Shown here: in pieces, positions 11,163 through 38,334 of the stretch
How positions within the stretch are numbered: the first letter of the stretch is position 1
How the letters are laid out: each line of letters starts with the position of its first letter
Assembly: GCF_020085105.1 (NCBI RefSeq)
Contig: NC_058059.1
Span: forward strand, 21,658,042 to 21,722,041
Origin: Siniperca chuatsi
Taxonomy: Eukaryota > Chordata > Actinopteri > Centrarchiformes > Sinipercidae
Length of the DNA stretch: 64,000 nt
Direction: 5' to 3'
The notes under the pieces: generated by a model
Told to the model about the DNA's origin: nothing
Database searches by the model: none
The model's input: the letters and a program-made list of their open reading frames with translations, nothing else
Program-made: the position numbers and the translations under genes

Positions 11163-12699
11163 CCTTTTGAGATCACAGTGTCACATTGCACTCCTGTGAC
11201 AGAGGAAAGCCACCGTACACAGGTCCATGTGAGCCTGGAGCTGCATGGAACACCGCAGTCTGCAGGCACACACACGTGAAGGTGCAGATTGCAGGGGTGT
11301 AGTGATGACAGTTTTTGGGAGAGGAGGAAGCCTCTTGTGCAACTCACTGGAACCTGTACTTGGTGATGTGAATACTTCCACCCCCCCCCATTTTTGGTTT
11401 TGGTTTCCCCCATGTTTTACCAATGATTATAAACAGCCCCCCTTCTCTCTCTCTCTCTAGTGATATCCTCACAACTTCCTTTAGTGTCATTATGAGGCTG
11501 ATGCAAGTTAATGTTTGCTTGAGTAACTTTGGCTAGAGAAGAGGGGACTCAGACTGTGTTCTACTGTCAATATTAGCTAAACATTCTGGTTTTTAGACCT
11601 ACATGTTTGTCCCCTGCATGCCTATTTGTGACAAAATAGGTACGCAGGAGCTCATATAGTCAAGATTTCAACCCATCATACTAGTAACATTACAGCTGGG
11701 ATTTTTTTTCTACTTATACAGATACAATTAGCTATTGAGTTTCACTGCTGATACAAAACATTGACTTTGACAAATATAAACATGTTTTTTTTTTTTTATT
11801 TATTTATTTTTTTACAAAACCTTATTTAACAAAGGAAACCAAAGTTCTCATATTGAATGTTGTCTAAACACCAGCAGCAGAACAAGATTTTTGGCCAAAT
11901 GAAATAGTCTAAAATTTGTGTGACCAAAATTCATTGCTTAGGCTAAATCACATGATTATCTCATCATTCAGGTAGTGTGGTGAACCTGTAGTGATGCAGG
12001 CTAGATGAAAGGTTTTTTCTTTTGACCACTAAAAGAATAACTGATTAGAGAAAGTGGCTTCTGTCAGTGGTGGTGATCAGCGAGTGTCTGTTCTTTTACA
12101 ATGTTGTTTGATGACCTTGTGCAAATTAGAATAATGTGGTAATTGTATTAAGTAGCTGAACAAGCCAAAGTCAGATGTGAGTACGTGTTAATAGCTGATA
12201 GTGATAATGAGCTGTCACTAAACCTATTAATAATTGCTACCTGGTGATGCATAGTGTGGTATGAGTGTGTTAAAGTGGAGTTGAACCAGAGGTGAGTGTG
12301 ATTTAGTAGGCAGACAGACTGCAGCCAAGGGTGAAATTACACTGTTCACACCTGTGAATTACAATTAATTAATTATTTGTTTATTCACTTGAATCTGCCA
12401 AAAATGACGAAGTCAAACGTTAACATTTCCTGAGAATATTACCTGGGTATTGATACTGTTGAATCACAATATCACAGTACCCCAAAGTTCAAATGATATC
12501 TAATCTCAACATTAAAGCAGTTTTTTAATGCAGGGCTGTTTTTATTCTGAACACCCAGTTCAGTTGTATGAAATGAAGAAAAACAGAAAATCCTCAAATT
12601 TGAGAAACTGGATTTAGTGAATGTTTGGCATTTTGCCTGATAATGACTATTTATTGGTTATAAAAATTATTCCCAAAGCGATTAATTGACTAATTTTAT

Positions 12700-12832
12700 T
12701 TTCTGACCTGTATTACAGTGTATTATATTTTTTGCTTAGTACTTCTATTCCTGTGTGCACTGATGTGATAGTGAGCTGCTGTCACAAAAGAGTTTCCCCT
12801 CAGGGATCAATAAAGCATTTCTGATTCTGATT
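12700..12832 (-). repeat. Dispersed retroelement tail, copy 1 (minus orientation)
   Basis: Read on the minus strand it contains 'tgctttattgatccctgagg', 'ggaaactcttttgtgacagc' and 'cacaggaatagaagtacta'. It matches the plus-strand copy at 33338-33470. The 'tttattgatccc' start is typical of fish LINE/SINE tails. It sits in zfand5 intron 1, just before the coding exons. Confidence 0.65.
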
Positions 12833-12989
12833 AAGTCTGAAGCTCTATTAATCATTTATCTATTAATAACTTTTCAGGTCAGATTTTTTCCCACCTGTAT
12901 GTTGGTTGTACCCACACAAACACTCATCACTCCAGCGTGTGTCTTTTGTTTGTGTCTCCAGGTCAGCTCACCAGGCGGCAGACATAGCT

Positions 12990-15821
12990 ATGGCCCAGGA
13001 AACCAATCAGAGCCCAGTTCCTATGCTCTGCCCCACCGGCTGTGGTTTCTATGGCAACCCTAGGACTAATGGCATGTGCTCTGTGTGCCACAAGGAGCAC
13101 CTGTCAAGACAGAACAATGGAGGAGTCAGTTCTTTGAGTACTGTGGGTAAGACCTGCTGTGTCTGTCACAGGCTTCTTTTTTTTTTTGTTTCCTAGTGCA
13201 CATAGGACAAAACTCCCAACCTCTGTCTGCAGCTGCACTGCCTTTGTCCTCAGTGTCTGACTGTAGCATGTGGTGAAATTGTCTCCCTCAGGCAGCAGCA
13301 GTGGCCCCACAGCTGAGGCTTCTGCCATCCAGAGGTTAGAGGCCACTTTGAATAATGCTGCAGCTGCTGCAGTCGCTGCTGCAGAGGTGGCAGCTGAGGC
13401 CGCCGCCTCTGCTGAGGCTGTTGCCACCGAGGCTCTCAGGTGAGGGGATCCACCAGGGTTTATTATACTGCCTTCAGACAAAGCTTGTGAGGTCACTGTT
13501 TCGAAATAGGAAGTTATATATATGTACTTCAAAGTACTAAGTGGTTTGCGTTGTGAGTACATTGTTGCTTGTCCATAGCACCTTCCCCTTGTGCTGACAT
13601 TTAAAAAAAAAACATGAAAAAACAAATGTCAAAATTTGCTAACTCAGTGCTGTCAAAAAAAATGAATACCACATCAGTGGGTCAATCGTGTGGACTCTTC
13701 TCGTAAACACAACTCCACTTAAAGGCACCATTAAACCTGAAACAATACAGCCCTATAAGTATCTCATGAGTGTCTCTTCAGCAGATCAAGACAATTGGAT
13801 CAAGACCAGTTACTCTTGTGAAATATTGAGCTTTTTAATTAATTCTGTCCTATTTATTCTTCGCAGTGGGGTTTCAACTACCATTTCTGTAACACAACAG
13901 ATGACTGAGATGAGTCTCTCCTGTGAGGAGAAAGGTGTATCAAGGAGCAAAGTAGAACTCACAGAGCCAGGTGGGTGCCAAGTATGGAGCTGATATTTTT
14001 CATATACTGAGTGACACCAACACAGTTAGAAGCACACCAGTTTATTGAGTACAGTGTAATGCAGGCCAATACAACAGTCCTGCTAGAAATAACATTGTGA
14101 AGCTTACAGTATAATGTTGAGCTGTCAGAGATGTTGTCATTACAGTTGGGTGATATGATTGTGTATACCATGAGATGATCAAAATTTGGTTTCTAATGAG
14201 GTATCTTTTACTTTTAATATCTCTGATTGTATTTGACCATTGAGTACACATTTGTAAATCAGTGAGCAGGACTACTGTATGGCAATATTGGAATTAGAAG
14301 AAAGGTCCATCAGTGTGATGAAGTACCTTGATTTGACAGAATATATTCATAGGTCTGGACAAAAACAGACATTTCTAGAAAATGTACTGTTTCACAATAC
14401 ATATTAGCATTGCAATATAAAATTGCCTAAATCTAATATTTTCTTGCCCCCATTTACATACACGAGGGTTTTTTTTTTTGACCAAGAAATGCTTTTTATA
14501 AATACTGGTGTGTACTCTGTAGGTTAGTAAGACAGATACTTTACGTTAACTTAACGAGTTAAGTGTTTTTCCTGTGTCTCTCCAGTATTGAGTCAGCCCA
14601 CATTCTCAACCTCCCATCCCTCCACTGCTGGCAGTGAGGACTACAAAGCCCCAGAGCCCCCAAAACCCAAGAAGAATCGATGCTTTATGTGCCGCAAAAA
14701 GGTTGGCCTTACAGGTAAGAAATTACACCAATTACCGATATAATGTCACTAGAAAATGTCACCACCAGTGACAGGTTTGTTCTGGTTCTGCTGGGTCCGT
14801 TTTTCTAAGTTCAGGCTGAAAACTGCAACTTATTTTAGTTTAAATATGGTAGTTTAGTTATTTACAAGGTGGAGTGTTGTTAGGTGTTCAATTTCGGTGG
14901 CTGGACAACGGGATTGCTCTGGGCAGCAGCTATGCGTCTGGCTGAGAATGCCAATACAATTTGGTCAAAGCAGAGCCATCGCACAGCAAGCTATGCTTTT
15001 CTGCCATTTTGTGACGCGGTCCACGGCAGAATGCGAGTAGCAGATAAACTTAAGTTTTTGCAATGGCTGATTTAAAACCAACAAACAAACAAAACAAAAA
15101 ACGCCAGTATCCATTACAATCTTCTGCAGCAAATGTGAAAATGGAGCATTTTGCTTGAGGCAGCAAAGAGCCATAATAGAAAAATAGAGAGACAGAAAGA
15201 TGAGTGTAAATATTGGTTCAGAAGTTATTGATTTCAGATTTAAAGTTTCCCTAGAAGCTGAAGTTTCTATTTTACGAGGCCTTAAAACATTTTACAGCAT
15301 AAAATACTCTGCAAAAGGTATCAGTTAAGTCTAATGTCCAGATGACGTTACTCCAAAATACTGATATATCCCTCTACTAGTCAATAATTTTAAAAGTAAC
15401 ATGTTACAGGGAGCAGTGATCCATTACAGCCTGCTATATTCTATTACATCCTCCAAAATAAAAATTGTGTCCCTTTTCTAAAACTTTGTCTTAGCCCACC
15501 TGTTCTAACCAGCAGTTCACTGATCACATCATCCCCAGCAACAGGTGATGAGTTTTAAAGGTAAACATCATGTTGCTGCAGTGTGCCAGGATGTGTACGG
15601 TTAGGGATGTTTTGCCATTGTAAACAGTTGTTATTGTTTTGACTCGGTCTGTCTTCTGCTGTGGCGTTTCAGGTTTTGACTGCCGCTGTGGGAATCTGTT
15701 CTGTGGACTTCACCGTTATTCCGATAAGCATAACTGTCCGTACGACTACAAAGCTGAAGCTGCTGACAAGATTCGCAAAGAGAACCCCGTGGTTGTTGCT
15801 GACAAGATCCAGAGAATATGA
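12990..15821 (+). CDS. zfand5: AN1/A20-type zinc finger protein 5 (ZFAND5), 5 coding exons, 228 aa
   Basis: ZFAND5 is a ubiquitin-binding regulator that promotes proteasomal degradation and modulates NF-kB signalling. Coding exons: 12990-13146, 13292-13439, 13867-13970, 14586-14714, 15673-15821. They join to 228 residues; the human protein has 213. An A20 finger uses C14, C18, C30 and C33 (CPTGCGFYG...CSVC). An AN1 finger starts [15 protein letters not shown] near residue 169 and includes [18 protein letters not shown]. The C-terminus ([13 protein letters not shown]) is the family ending. [11 protein letters not shown] in the linker is also typical. The second exon encodes an alanine-rich run (about residues 72-98) that I do not recall in mammalian ZFAND5. 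The ATG lies 28 bases after the exon's acceptor. A teleost a/b paralogue suffix cannot be assigned from the sequence alone. Confidence 0.95.
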
Positions 15822-17215
15822 AGAGGACTCTGTTTGACTTTGAATGCGAGAGAATATGGGAGCGATTGGCTTTAAAAAATGGACTTGAGTCCCACCTTCT
15901 TCCTGAAGAACCTGCCCCCCTTGTTTGTTACACATTCAGGACTTTTTTTTCCCCCCAGTGCATGAAAGTTCACACATATTTTCAGCATTCATTCTTGTTT
16001 GTGTGTGAGTTTAACACCTTTGGAGGGTTGTATTGAACAAACAAAGTGTGTATGTGAGGATGGGAGAGTCCATATCATGGGAAGCGACTGAGAGAGATTG
16101 CTGAAGAAAAAGTCATTGCCCTTTTAGAAAATGATGATGGCTGCCCAGCCAGTTTTGTGATCCTCCTGAGATCGCTTGAACTCTGCCTGGAAAGAGCTTG
16201 GGCACTTGGGCCTGTTTGGACTCTCAGACTGTTACTGCTGTTGGCTGATGGCGCCATCTCATCCGTGCTTGCACTCTGCTGGCTTGAGTAGCAAAATTGA
16301 TATTGCCATTTTTCCCTTTTTTTTCTTTGTTTGGTCAGAGTTTAACCCTCCTTACTTGTCAGACTTTGCGTCCTGGTAAGTTTTTATCAACCTGAAAACG
16401 CTTCTCTGTGCCGCTGGAATCACCCCCCCCCCGACACACAGCTCAGACATATTGCTAAAGATACTTTGAAAAAGAGACTTTGTTGCTAGCCCTTTCTTGC
16501 TGGCTGACATTCCTTCCCTTCTGCTGTGTGTTTGCGGCACTAGAAACACAACGTAGTTTGACAGTTCACTTCTAGTTCTCTCCTGTTTTTGGGCTGAATG
16601 CTGTGACCCGCTCTGTGCCCGGGATCTGGATGGCAGGCACGTCGACTTCCTGCTCTTTAGGTCTTTAAAACCATCCACTGAAGTCACGTGATGATATGTG
16701 TCACCTGACTGTTTTAACATTTTTTTTTCTTCTTTTGTTTGTTTTCCAGAAAAGTGGTGTGTATGCTGTGTTTTGTTGTATGACAAGTAGCCTAAACTTG
16801 TATTAATTTTTGCCTTTGGAAGGGTTTAGCTCCACTAATATTTTCGTCTTTTACTTCACTATTGAATGTTTTCCTCTATTTTTAATGTGAGCTGACAAAT
16901 TCACAACTTTGGGAGTGTTGGATTGTTGCATACTGTTTATCAAACACAAGTGTGTGTTTGTGGGAGTAGATGTGGACGGCTGGAGTATTGTGTGAAGCTA
17001 AGTGGTTGTGTGCCGCAGTGACTTAGTGAGACCTGTGTTCGTAGGTTATTAATAATTATCAGTTTTTGTTGATTTTCGGTCTGGCTGCTTAATCTGTTTG
17101 TTTTTGTTTTTTTTACCATGTAGTTATGCAAGTTTGTACAAACATCTTTATTTATATACTGCAGTGCGCATAATCCTCCAATAATACAGAATAAATTGTA
17201 TGATGTAAATAAATT
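15822..17215 (+). other. zfand5: Probable zfand5 3' UTR with polyadenylation signals
   Basis: Long noncoding tail after the stop. AATAAA hexamers occur at 17190-17195 and 17208-17213, which fits a transcript end near 17230. ZFAND5 transcripts in other vertebrates also carry a long 3' UTR. Open frames in this stretch are shadows. Confidence 0.55.
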
Positions 17216-19194
17216 ATGTTCACAAATATAAAATCAAGAATTCATGGCTCTTCATTTTAATATGCCACTGTCATCCAGTTCAGCATAAATTGAAAATTGA
17301 TGGCTTGGCGTCTGCCTTTATTCCTGAACTTTTAACCTCTTCTATACAGATCTACTTTATATTAAGTTATTTTACAGTGTCCACTGTCAATGGGAAGAAG
17401 GTGATAAGTGTTCTCTCAGAGTGGAAACAACCAACCTTCAGGAAATGTTACCAGTTCGGGGTTCAGTTACAGCTGTAACTGCTCATGTGGAAGTTTTGAA
17501 GTTGTGGTTTTGTTGTATGTCTTGAAAGAAGAGAGAACCTGCATGCTAAAACTGCAGATTTGTGTTTCACTCATCATTTTCCCAAATGCTTTATATTCAA
17601 TTTTTTCAAGATTTGCATCATGCAAACACAAACCTGTGTGGGTGTAGAAATGTTACAAATAGTCTGAGTAAAATGCACAGCATACAAAGAGAATGAAAAT
17701 AGTTTTAACCAGCATTTGTCTAGAAAGAAATATGCGTCAAATATATATATTTGCTTGACTTGGTTTCCTTGGATTATTTCAGTTGGCTTAACAAGTCGGT
17801 GTCTCAGATAACAGGCGGCAGCAGCGGCCATGGTTTAATGAACATGGACCTAAAGGTGGACCAGAAATAAAGGCAAATATATGCAACAGCACTGTGCCAG
17901 ACTTGCACAACATGCAGTCTACCATAATATACAATAGAGCAAATATCCAACATTCACCCACACAGCACATCCACATTTGCTATTGATATAAAAATTTTCT
18001 TTGAACAGTTTCAGATGTTCAGTGCAACATCCAGCGGACATTTACAGGCTGCTGTGTGTCCGTTTATCTGCCACAGCTCTGTGTTTCCATGAGACTCTGC
18101 GTGTCTCTGCCGGGGAAACGGGATCTGCTGCAGCGAGTGTGGCCTCGGGGCAAACTTTATGACACCCGCCCCCCTGCCTCACCATGGGGATAGTATGTTT
18201 CGATATATACACACACACACACACACATTCAGAGTGTACTCATTCATCAGCACGAGCAGCACATGGTGTTACGAACACTTCTGTTCCTCAGCCAGTCAGC
18301 CCCCCCCCTCCCCTCCCCCGAGGATTACTAGAAATGGTTCCCCAAATAATCTTGTTTTTGCAGAAGTAAACACTGACCACCGAGATCTTTTCACTTGGTA
18401 CATACAGAAGCTCTTAGTTCTAGTTCTGCCTAGACCTAGTATTGGTCTTACATTACTGTTACAGTAGCATTCTCTTGGTGTTCCTGCTGTGGTGTTCATA
18501 GTTCAAATTGTTGTACGCCTACAATGATTTTAAGATTATTTTAAGTTGCTCTGGTGTGTTTAAATTATCTGCATTCATAAAACTCCCACTGTCAGCGCAG
18601 TAGGTTATCACATAGTATAAATGGAACACCAGATGTACTTCTATTAATGAATCTTAAAAAAGGCAGCATGTGTATCTTTGCTTCACTGATTATCATTATT
18701 ATTATTATTATTATTTTATGTATTATTTATTTGGTTACTAATCTTCCTTGGCTACTCAAAGTATTCACCATCAATACAAAATTACTAGAATGGATTAAAA
18801 AAAACTTCTATAAAGAATAAAAGATTTTTTTTTTTAAAGTACTAAAAGTAAAGGTACTCCCTCTAGATAATGGATAAGTGATAAATAATTGATGTGTTAA
18901 TATACAGGCTGTTGCCTATTTTAATGTAGGTGATCCACATGTTAAGTCTCTTTACCAGATGTGGTTGAAGTATATATTTTAATATTTTACAAGCTTATAT
19001 GTTACATATAAACTCTTACACTACAAAGTTAGTAGCAGCTACTGCTGTCTGAAAATTAAATATGGAACCAAATAAAGGTCAATAAGATTTTGCAGCTTGT
19101 GAAAGGATGTCCAGAAATGGTTAAAAATCCTGTGTTGTGTATCGCCCTTTGTAAGCAAGAAATTCAAGTTTGTGAATGTGTAGAAAAATGTGTC

Positions 19195-19405
19195 ATCTAC
19201 AGCCATGCTAGCACCAAAAATCAACCTTATGGTGGCACTAAAGGTTAAGACAGGGGATCACCAAAGTCAGCAGGATTCATCCTCTGGGGAACACGAATGT
19301 CTGTACAAAATGTCATGGCAATGCATCCAATAGTTGTTGAGATATTTCAGTCTGGACCAAAGTGGTGGACCGACCGACACGCTGCTAGCGTGGCTAAAAT
19401 GAGAT
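19195..19405 (+). repeat. Dispersed fish repeat (accaaagtggtggaccgac family)
   Basis: Contains 'tcatcctctggggaacacga', 'atccaatagttgttgagata' and 'accaaagtggtggaccgacc'. Related pieces recur at about 24300-24418, 25330-25725, 25905-26175, 30690-31110, 54640-55080 and 61095-61195, in both orientations. None has a coding frame. The superfamily is not identified. Confidence 0.65.
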
Positions 19406-21458
19406 TGTCTAAAGAAAATTTGTGCACACATGATCCCCAGCGAGGTTACCAAAAGAAAGAAAGAAAACTGCTTTTGTGAACATCTGACCATAAATTCAAA
19501 GCAGAAAACTGCGTGTGAAATTCCCCAGACTGTAACTTCGGTGTACCACATCGTGTGTGACACACACACAGACACACACACATTTAAGTTAAGAGTATAC
19601 ATTTTGGCCCTGCTTTTACAGATGAAAGCTGTTTTGTACAACTGCTAATCTTTTCTACACATTCACGAACGTGAATTTCTCATGGAGAGTTTTTTCCACT
19701 GGTTTACAAAGGGCAATATACAACCACACAAGTTATTTCTGAACATAATTTCACAAACTCATAATGTTATTGACCCTTATTTGATACTATTTTTAATCAT
19801 TCAGTTTTGGAAGCTTTTATCTTCTGTACTCATTTGGTGCATTTTATCTGTAATTGTGAGAAACTATAGTGAAATATGAAATATATATTAAATATATTCT
19901 CACAAAAATGAATAGAACCTCTCAATATCTGTAGAACAGCTCATTTATTTAGTAATACACAGATATGCAACAGTAGTTGTGGGTTAGCATTTCAATTTAC
20001 ATGTCAATTTTTTTGGTCAATCTTTTTCTTTAGTGGATAGCCACTAGGTGGCATAACAGACATATACAATGCCATGTAACATATGTAGCACTAGAACAAA
20101 AACCCAATCATGAATGCATTCTTAAACATATTGTGCAGTTGGTGTAAAAAACTCTTGAAGACAAACACTAAAATAGAAGTTAACAGCATAAATAAAGACC
20201 ACTTAAATGTGAACCTAACATTGTAAATTTAAAAGGGGTAACTTTAAATAAATTAAACTTTGAACATCATATAGTCAGCACAGTTTGGACAATGTGACTA
20301 ATACAGTCATTCATGCAAACAGCTTAAACAGACAATAATTACATTCTTATATTAAATTTTAGAGTTGCTAATGTTCATAGTTCTGACTGTACCAGGCAGC
20401 AGAAAAAAATAACATTTCTATTAAGTTTAAGTTTTGTTTTTTCAGTCTTTATGTCATACACACACACATTGTTGCCCTGTCACAGAGAGTAATAGCAGTA
20501 ATATTACAGTATGCGCTAGACTTGATCCATTAACTTTTTATTGCTTGTGTATTTGATCTGTTTTCACTGTAATCTACAGTGCCATATATGATTCATGACT
20601 CAGTACTGTCGTAATGGTACTTTTTATGATCAACTTTTTCCTCTGTATATATGTACATAACAAAACAAAACTGACAACACAGACAGCTGGAGCAAAAGGA
20701 AAACATCCCAACAATCCGTCACAGATGACCAAAACACAACACATACATGCAGTTAAAGTTGCTATTATCAATATTTTCATATTAACAATGGATCAAATGA
20801 CTATATGAAAGAGGTTGCTCGTAGTGATGAAGCCACAGATAATTATCACCAACTCTGCAGTTCCCCTCAGCTCTATGGAGCCTTTCAACTTCTTTTAACA
20901 CATTGTTTTGGTTTGCGGCCCACAACTTTACTGTTGTGGTTCACTCCCACAGCTCTCATCAGTGTCGTTTTAGCCGGAGTAGGCAGCTGTTTTCAGTGAA
21001 AAGGCTCTAAAATCTAAAAGGAGAGTGAATATTGAAGATTAAATTCATTGGGTGGCCAGAAACACAACTCCAAATGAATGCTAATATTGCTAAGTATCTG
21101 CTGGATGTCTAAATAAGTAACTGTTTGCTAACAAGTACACCATATCAGCTTAAAAGGTGATAATATATGTCAATGTTGTCTTTACAGCGTGTTATATTTA
21201 ACAAGTGCTTCGCCCTCTTACAGGCTTCGCTATTGGTTTACCCCATTGAGGCTCCGCCTATGAACATATTCATAGAACTGGAGTTACGCCTAGATAACTA
21301 GTGTTTTTGCTGCCCCCAAGTGGCCAAAGACATCAGTTAATGCAGGTTTAAAAGATAAAGGAAAAACAAAAAGAGGAGGACACAGAAAGAACTCCTTACC
21401 CTCCCCCCACAAGCCACCGCTCGTGAACCATTGGACCATATTACAAAGAACAGATTTG

Positions 21459-21460
<2 letters not shown>

Positions 21461-21526
<66 letters not shown>
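21461..21526. repeat. (TA)n tract
   Basis: About 66 bases of alternating TA with one interruption (actata) near the centre, between zfand5 and tmc1. It is fully self-complementary and likely polymorphic. Confidence 0.95.
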
Positions 21527-22480
21527 ATCTATAAACTTGCATGTACACACAAGGGCCGGGTTATGCTCGATCAGAACTAGTTTGTACAACGTGTTGTCCG
21601 ACCACATCAGGGCAGACGTAATATTGTTTCAAAACAGGGTTGGTCAAGATTTAGGTTGGTCTGTGTGGTGTCAGTTTATGCTGGAGGATTCAAATATGTC
21701 AAACTAATTATACCATCAAAGACATAATCAGCTCTCTAGCAACATCTAAGAGAGTAATAGTATGCTGTCATATACACTTTTCTTAACACGTCTCACCTGT
21801 GGGAACTGACAACCGTGTAATTCAATCATTTTGGATGTGAAAAATGAGCTCACTCTATTATATAATGAGGCAATGAGGTGTTTCTCCATACACTCCATGC
21901 ACACACAGGTAGCTGCTGTCAGTCTCTGCTGCAGGTTGGCTGACTCTATACCTGCTGTATTTCTATTGAAAACGTAAAAACAAACCAAAAAAATTGCAGC
22001 TGCAAGGTATCTATTTACTGTTTGCCTAATGAGCCTTGCACAGAGAAACCTAAACCTTCATTAAATCTTTAGGGCGTCTGGTCTCCTCGTCTGTTTGGTC
22101 TCCAATAACAAGACGAGTGAGCGTGTCTCTAGGCACTTTGGATGATGTGGTCCTTTTGCCATTTAGGAAAAACAAAGCAGGAGTCAAGCCTAGCTAAATA
22201 GAGTCACACTGAATGCTGTTTCACTTCTAAGAATCAATATGGGCCTGATATGATCCACAGCTACAGTATATATTACCACCTGTATGTAATAATAATAAAA
22301 TATGAATGTCCCGGGTCCCGGAGAATAACACAACCTTTCTGCTTGATAAGCCACAGTGGATCACCTTTGCTTTCCAGAATTTACTGAACCTACCCAAGGA
22401 CACCTGTTGAGAGCGGGTCACATGCAGCAGTCGTCATAGTGACGGCACTGCCAGATACCTGAGTTGGGTGCTGGCGGGGA

Positions 22481-22561
22481 GCCCAGACAGAGGAGAGCCA
22501 ACCTGCTGGGGGGGTAGACTGGGTGAACGCTGCAGAGGACAGACGCTCTTTATTTTTCATC
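22481..22561 (+). promoter_or_regulatory. tmc1: Probable tmc1 5' leader
   Basis: Sequence directly upstream of the chosen tmc1 ATG, with no splice acceptor close to it, so the first coding exon may also be the first exon. No TATA box or clear initiator can be asserted. Confidence 0.3.
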
Positions 22562-37601
<15,040 letters not shown>

Positions 37602-37860
37602 CAGTGTGAGAAAATCACATTCCTGCAGGCTGTATTCATCCCTTAGACAATCTCCGTTCATTTCACAGCTGGAGACATAAAGAGGCACAAAAACAAGGTG
37701 TTGAGATTGTGGCCCTCACCATCCTTCATAGGCCCTCATATTTCCTTACTGCCATCAACAGTAGTTCAAAGTTTACTGGAGGTCATTTTTGAAAATTGTA
37801 ACCTATGGTACTGTTTTGCAACACTATGCTGTAAAAACCTCAAGTTTGTCTTGAGTAACT

Positions 37861-38334
37861 TATGGGTGGGCGATAATATCACGATATTTCAGGGTATTTC
37901 CGGGATAATGATATTCTTGGCGATATGACAAAATACTGAAAAATATTTTTGGTTTAAAACTCTCCTTGCGGGATTTTTGGCTCTCCTCATGCTCAACCGG
38001 GTGCTTCTGCTTGAGGTGGTGAAATAGGTTTGTTTTATTGCCCCATTTTGTTGTTACAGTCTTCTTGCACTTCTTACATATTACAGTGGTTTGCTGTACA
38101 TCTGATCTTTTGTAACCAAACCACTTCCGTACTACTGTAGTCGCTCCCCTTTTTGGAACTAACTCCTCCACCGTGGAGCCAGTAGCAATGTTACTTTCGC
38201 TTTCAGCCATGCTTGTTGTTGCTGTGCGTAATGGTATGACATCATTACGTCTGAATATGATTTTTTATTAAGTCATATTCATATTAAAAATGATACCGAT
38301 ACTATCATTAACAATACGATATGGCACACCCCTA
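37861..38334 (-). mobile_element. 474-bp hAT-like element retaining only a BED zinc-finger exon
   Basis: The left end TATGGGTGGGCGATA pairs imperfectly (12 of 15) with the inverse of the right end TAGGGGTGTGCCATA. No clear target duplication is visible. On the minus strand an open frame from 38210 encodes a BED finger: residues around CKKCKKTV then a TNLFHHLKQKHPVE stretch, the C-x2-C...H...H pattern of ZBED and hAT transposase N-termini. No catalytic domain is present. It lies about 260 bp beyond the tmc1 stop. Confidence 0.75.

Larger units (their letters stand above)
17216..22480. other. Spacer between zfand5 and tmc1, repeats only
   Basis: No protein-like frame was recognised. Contents include a (CA)n run near 18211-18227, a C-rich run near 18300-18320, a (TTA)n run at 18695-18715, a dispersed repeat at 19195-19405, a repeat end at about 21270-21345 ('gctgcccccaagtggccaaa') and a long (TA)n tract at 21461-21526. 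Distal regulatory elements cannot be judged by eye. Confidence 0.5.

Noticed and set aside
13104-13625. 173-aa minus-strand frame opposite zfand5 exons
   Set aside because: Ser/Ala-rich antisense of the alanine-coding exon, crossing two confirmed splice sites of zfand5.
21461-21526. The (TA)n tract as a replication origin or regulatory switch
   Set aside because: An ordinary microsatellite explains it; nothing around it suggests a specific function.
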